This document shows, in pieces, positions 58,832 to 64,000 of a stretch of 64,000 nt of DNA (the stretch's first letter is position 1; every line of letters starts with the position of its first letter). Origin of the DNA: Lottia gigantea (lineage: Eukaryota; Mollusca; Gastropoda; Lottiidae); assembly GCF_000327385.1 (NCBI RefSeq), contig NW_008710086.1, positions 380,358 through 444,357 of the forward strand. Reading direction: 5' to 3'. Under the pieces are notes generated by a model. That model had not been told where the DNA came from and did not search any database. It saw nothing but the letters and a program-made list of their open reading frames with translations. A program made the translations under genes and the position numbers.

Positions 58832-59465
58832 CAACACATCAATAATATAATAGCCATATTGACCGATGTTTATAAATGTTAACGAGTGTAAATAAACCAA
58901 TATCCATTAATTCAACTGTTGATATCTATAATTAATATTAAGAACTCTCATTAACAATATTAATATCATTAAAATATCACACGGGACGTTTTAATTATAC
59001 TAGTTAATTGCTCTTTTCTATTAGTATTAGTTCCATGACGGATGGGCAATCTCAACTCACTGATCATTGAAAAATGGCAATAGCTCTCCACTCATGCCGA
59101 CTGATCCTTTGAGATGCTCTGAGTCGCCGGTCCCAGAGATTCTCCCGTACGACTGCCCTTTTAAATACCCCCCCCCCCCCTCCACCTCCTTCTAACCCCA
59201 ATTCCCCTAGCATGCTTGTTTCTAACAGGAAGCTGATCGGTATTTAGCCGGTGTACGATAATATGACATTGAAACGATCGTAATATTCAATGCTTTATCA
59301 AAGTATCAAATGATTTTCTAAGAAAGAAATTCGATCTCTCAATAGATAGATTTGAATAATAATTTAAGTAGTTCGACTCTATTATAAAATCATTTAATAC
59401 TTCTCAAACAATCGAGTGGACACGGGAGACTATTACACCAATCTAGCTGGATCTGGGTTATTAGT
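58832..59465. other. Intergenic, nothing recognised
   Basis: AT-rich except for a C-run near 59168-59181. No exon or element. Confidence 0.35.
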
Positions 59466-59469
59466 TTGG

Positions 59470-59680
59470 GACTCAAACGAATTTAGACAGGATCCTTTAG
59501 AACAATGATTCGTTTATCCATTGTAAAATTCTTAAAGAGATTTGACCAGGGACCAGCTGATAGAAATGAACCTCAAGAACCTACGTGTTTATCTTTGTAA
59601 AATCATTACCAAGGGGTCTGACCAAAGACCAACTGGAAGACTGGTTCTTCGTGAATCTAGGTTCTCTACTCTGTCAGCTT
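59470..59680. repeat. Two diverged units of the 77-bp family
   Basis: GACCAGGGACCAGCTGATAG and CTGACCAAAGACCAACTGGA mark successive units, in the same orientation as the large array. Confidence 0.65.
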
Positions 59681-60714
59681 TTGGACTTGAGACATATCAG
59701 TACCTTGCTTGTGATGAAAACTGGAGTTGTGCAATTCTGGGTATAAAATGCAGGGTCCGGGGCTGAAATATTTTCAGAGAGGGGGGGGAGGTTAGACTCG
59801 ACAGACGTGCATCATCACGTAATCTGGTGCGTAAAGAACGATTATAACGTAACGTTTCTAACGTCATCGGTAAAATATTTCAGGGGGTGTGGGACAGGGA
59901 GGCTGTTCGAGAGAATGTTACTGATAAATGGCAATAGAAACACCTGTAATTAACTCAGGTGTTAAGATAAATATTCTAAAAAAACCTCTTATTTAATCAT
60001 TCCCACGTTTTAAATTTCATAATTCATCCACTCAGATATTCTATTTTAAATTTTATTATTTTTATAACCTAACATTACAACTAGCTAGGTTGAAATAATC
60101 TTAAATAATTCTCTTTTAGATTCCATTAATTAATCATTACTACTCGCTAGGTCAGAATAATCCTAAATAAATCTTACAATAATAGGAGTGTAGTCTAGAA
60201 ACGTGAATTTTAGGAACCGATTTATCCTTGATACGAGATTGGTCTCAAATTCAGTCACCGGTCAAAAACAAAAAAAGAGAAAGGAATGACAAATCATTTT
60301 TTACAATGATAACACATCCTTTCTACTAACCAATTCTTGGTAAAACAATGGCATTGATCTTTCCCCGACCAGTACACATTATTATTTACAGCTTGGTCGA
60401 CTGGAATTATGAGGAAAGATTACTTTCAATGTCACCAGTTCCACATGCCGACCGAGATTAGAATCTATTACCACTACTTATTCGGCTTAACCAATTTAAC
60501 ACTCTGAACGACTGTGTTTTAGCTCGTCCTGAAAGTATTAATTGTCATGGAAAAACGACTTTGGCGTCAAAAAAAGAAGTGTCGTGGTTCAGAATAGGGG
60601 AAGTGTCCGACCACTGTAATAATATAAAAACTTACTGTAAGAACTCAAATACTGAGTAACGTCTGACACGCGTTCCAGTATTGTTGACTAAAATCCCCAG
60701 CCCCGGAAAGTTTA

Positions 60715-60990
60715 GACCAGGTTTCGAACTCTTGAACACAGTTATCCAATCCAATAAGTTTCGATCGATTTTCAAAATCTAAAAGTCTAAAAATTATTAT
60801 CAGAGTTATACAATTAGTATTGAGCAATTTTTAAACTTCAGTTTCGAACTCTTGAGCACAGTTATCTAAGGCCCAGTGTGTTCTAAAACATAATTAGCCT
60901 ACCAAACACTTTAATAAGACCACCAGAGTGTCCAAGAAACGTTTTCGAACTCTGGAGCACAATTATCCCAAGCACTAATAAACCAGACAA
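60715..60990. repeat. Three ~115-bp diverged repeats
   Basis: GTTTCGAACTCTTGAACACA, GTTTCGAACTCTTGAGCACA and TTTTCGAACTCTGGAGCACA, each followed by GTTATCYAA or AATTATCCCAA, start units near 60721, 60841 and 60943. Confidence 0.65.
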
Positions 60991-61184
60991 CGTGTCCTTA
61001 ATCCAAAGAGATTTAATATCAAACTGTTGAAATTCTGAACAAATCCTTGATAAAACTGAATGGAGTTTTACTTCCTATTTTCTCACATCAAACTTATAGA
61101 GGCGCTAGTTACAAACTAAACTCAGTATCCAAAACAATCAAAGTATATTAGAATTCAGCGCTACTGTCTAACGTTTGCCGTAAG

Positions 61185-61440
61185 CCGCTAGTCCACTAAG
61201 CAATATCTCAGCTGTTAGGGCAGAGTAACCGCGGTTTTGAATCCAACTGTAGTTCACTATAAGCAATATATCCACTGATAGGGCAGTTTTAGCACGGCGT
61301 TTATAAAAGCACTCTCAGTCCACTAAGCAATATCTACACTGTTAGGGCAGATTAACCTCGAGTGTATATCTAACTTCAGTTCTCAGAGCAATATCTCCAC
61401 TGATAGGGCAGTTTTAGCGCGGTAATAAAAGCACCCAATA
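61185..61440. repeat. Four ~65-bp repeats
   Basis: AAGCAATATCT(C/A)(C/A)(A/G)CTGTTAGGGCAG and AGCAATATATCCACTGATAG.GGCAGTTTTAGC alternate, with GTTTATAAAAGCAC / GTAATAAAAGCACC after the second type. Confidence 0.65.
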
Positions 61441-62029
61441 GTTTATGTTTGATTGTATGAATGAATGGAAAGGTTATAGAGAGTTGTTAGATTTGATTGA
61501 CGTGGGCTTCTATAGATTATACATTAATAAATAAACACTAGTATACCTTTATAGTATACACAATACGGTGTGTTAGATTTACCAACCAACCAACCTCTTT
61601 CAGCCGCTATCGATTATGCGACGTGGCGTTATTGGCAGGTAAAAATGAAATGAATGGAGTTTTACGTCCTACTTTTCTGCAGTTTTTGGCAGGTAGAAAA
61701 TTATGTTTTATATTGACACTCGTTCCAAGTATCATTTGAGGTGGTATCACAATGTCTTGTTTATATATAATCATCAATATTGTAAAATTATTCTTCTTTT
61801 TGTAATCAAAGTCATTATAGGGAGTAATCTTCGTTTTCTAAACTTAGGTCTTGTTTTTCAAACTTATTTCATCATAACATTCAGTTTACACTCTACTTTT
61901 AGACTATAGATATTTCAAAATATACCAAATAAATCAGCACATAGAAAATACTCTGTTTAAAACATAAGAAGGAAGTAAATTAAGGTTATTTCGGTTTATG
62001 AAATGATTAGAGGACAGGTGAAGCCCGTC

Positions 62030-62103
62030 TCAACACACCCTCTATAATACACCCTCTATAATACACCCTATAATAAACCCTCTATAACACACCCTCTATA
62101 CGA
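62030..62103. repeat. Short ACACCCTCTATAAT repeat
   Basis: Five units of ACACCCTCTATAAT with variants ACCCTATAATAA and ACCCTCTATAAC. Confidence 0.8.
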
Positions 62104-62870
62104 ACTGGGGGTAGAGGATTTATAGATTTACCAGGTAAAAGGAAGTATTGAGTTCAACCTTGAGGTTATGTAACTAAAATAAACAGATATTACATGTATA
62201 TAGTTACCAGGTTAAATAGAATTTGTATACCCAACAAACTTTATATATATATATATATATTCATAGTGAAATCATATCTGGACAGGTGCGTGCATTCTGA
62301 TCACAGATAACTTTCACTTAGCAAGATGGAAGAGACACATGAAACTACCAATGTCCTAGTAGCAAGTTGGACAGATAGTTTGGTATGGTACTAAGAAATC
62401 AACAGATCGTATTATACTAACAATTTTATTCAAATCAATATCCTGCCATGGTCAAGTTTTCTATAAATTTGGCTTTCTATATTCGACAACGAAAGTTGAA
62501 AAATATTTCAAATACTTATTTTAGCATTAAACATAAATTAGTGCCATATTCTGGTCAAAAAACATTTCTGCTTCATACCAATTAGTACTCTTTCAATATT
62601 AATTATTCTGCGATTTAAAAAGTTTACACACCATGCCTGGCAATTCGGCAGAGCAACCTATCCAGTAATGATCGTGGACGGTGATCTAATGTTCTTAAAA
62701 CAAACCCCGCCTTAAAAAACACCATCGTCTCAAATATATTTAGATCTCTGAATGAATGAATGAGATTTGGTTCTACCTCACTAACTCCTATCAATAGCTT
62801 CATGTACTCTGATGTTCTGCTTGGACAGTCGACAACAATCATCATACTATTTTTAAGATTCCAAAAAGGC

Positions 62871-63180
62871 TTAAAGGGACAGGTGGGCCAATTATACTTT
62901 AGTCTCAGAAACGAGAATTATTTAGCTGAACTTACTAGTAATAAAGTTAACAGCTCACTGTCGAAATTTGAAACTTCAAATCCACGTGTGTCCAGAATTA
63001 TCTGCGTTTGAATATTAAAATGACCATAGAAAAGATATATAATAGAAATAGTGAGTAAAATTCCTAGTTTGAAGTATTTTTAAAGGAATTATTCGATTTT
63101 TGTGCTATCATTTCTGAAGACTATTTACATATATTCAAGACTAAAATCGACCGCCGAAAATGTCCCACCTGTTCCTTTAA
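62871..63180. mobile_element. TTAA-flanked MITE, 302 bp
   Basis: TTAA then AGGGACAGGTGGG at the left, CCCACCTGTTCCT then TTAA at the right; inner words GACTAAA and TTTAGTC also pair. No transposase frame. A right-end relative lies at 50755-50815. Confidence 0.75.
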
Positions 63181-63299
63181 GTACATCCTGCGCTGTAGAT
63201 ATATCTTTGTCATTTTTTGGTGGTTTTACTTTTAAAAAAATATAGGCCAGATACGGTTAGGGTATAGTGGTTCTATTTTACATTTTATTCGATGGATTT

Positions 63300-63535
63300 A
63301 GTTGTCTTACTCTTTGTTTAACGGACTACCCTTATCATTTATCAGCAAACAAATCTGACTATTCATTTTTGATTGCAGACGAACTGAATTTCGGGTTTTG
63401 ATTCTTCTAATATTCCCGTCTTATTACTTTTATTTTTACGAAGTAGACCAACCCTTACAACTTATCAGACTACAAATCTGTCAATTCGCCTTTGATTGCA
63501 GGCAAACTGGACTTCAGGTTATGACTCTAAAACGG
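63300..63535. repeat. Two-copy ~120-bp duplication
   Basis: Segment 63318-63400 and segment 63440-63520 share ACAAATCTG, CAATTCGCCTTTGATTGCAG / CTATTCATTTTTGATTGCAG and AACTGRA-TTCRGGTT. Confidence 0.6.
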
Positions 63536-64000
63536 GTAGCCGAAAATAATTTTGATTTCATCTGGCAAGGTGTATGATAATTTAAGCATTTTTATGTTTT
63601 ATCATTAACAAGAAAAAACACTGTTAACATTTTTGTACGTACCTTCACGCTGTTATTCTACCTGTTAAACTAGTGAGCGATTCTTCAACTTGAAATCAAG
63701 ATGGTTCGAATTAGACCAAAATATTGAGAATGACGGTAAATTTATATTAAGGTAATTTATTTAAACATTTTAATTCGACAGGAATTTTAGAGTTAATTTT
63801 TTTAAAACAGTTTTATTTTACATTCGGAACTTTCAGTTCAAATTACTTTGTTGTATTACAGAAACTTTTCTACTCCTGATTGGTTATCAACGTTGTGTTG
63901 TGTTCAAGAGGTAAGTTTTGCTTGGGTAGAAGTATCAACCTTCAACTGCAGAAGACTATGTTTATTGTCCAAATGACTTACGTGTTACACTGGTTTGAAA
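63536..64000. other. Window end, nothing recognised
   Basis: AT-rich. No exon with convincing splice sites and frame is visible before the window ends. Confidence 0.3.

Noticed and set aside
1-64000. tRNA or rRNA genes
   Set aside because: I looked for GGTTCGA-type B-box words and cloverleaf context and for rRNA-like blocks; none held up.

Overview
The window is eukaryotic nuclear DNA, about 35% G+C by eye. It holds intron-containing genes with GT-AG splice sites, many tandem satellite arrays and many short inverted-repeat (MITE-like) elements. The gene families (SLC30A zinc transporter, NPC2, ankyrin protein, HNK-1-type carbohydrate sulfotransferase), the repeat style and a hammerhead-ribozyme-like motif suggest an invertebrate. 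A mollusc, perhaps a gastropod, is my inference; nothing here proves it. Single Ns lie at 24 and 20670, and a 50-N gap at 22443-22492 sits inside a satellite.

Layout. 1-2084: last two coding exons and probable 3'UTR of a ZnT zinc transporter (+). 2085-4900: intergenic, with a foldback element, a hAT-type MITE and a TTAA-flanked MITE. 4900-6965: complete four-exon NPC2 gene (-) whose C-terminus runs into a minisatellite and gains a long Lys-Pro-Glu-rich tail. 7900-8510: 22-bp satellite. 9350-9540: two repeats, one with a hammerhead-like core. 9609-11902: complete three-exon ankyrin-repeat gene (-), with a foldback MITE beside a splice acceptor. 12600-15480: a 37-bp palindromic satellite of about 2.8 kb, bounded on the right by the end of an inverted-repeat element found twice more. 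15580-15676: TATA box and candidate first coding exon (+), followed by 42-bp, 60-bp, 77-bp and 35-bp satellites to 21770. 22170-23904: 3' exons of an unrecognised gene (-), with a 16-bp satellite in its last intron and a 48-bp satellite upstream. 30273-53699: a carbohydrate sulfotransferase gene (-) whose first exon, carrying the membrane anchor, joins in phase across a 21.4-kb intron packed with repeats (33-bp and 31-bp arrays, a probable LTR fossil, a 21-bp array). 53700-64000: no convincing gene; a 51-bp satellite, a hAT MITE with a perfect 8-bp target duplication, two TTAA MITEs and smaller repeats.

The genes are ordinary, unrelated housekeeping or membrane and secretory-pathway genes and do not form a system. 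The striking theme is the link between mobile elements and satellites: several arrays have units related to a dispersed element seen elsewhere in the window, so element fragments appear to seed satellites repeatedly. Tandem arrays cover roughly a fifth of the sequence.
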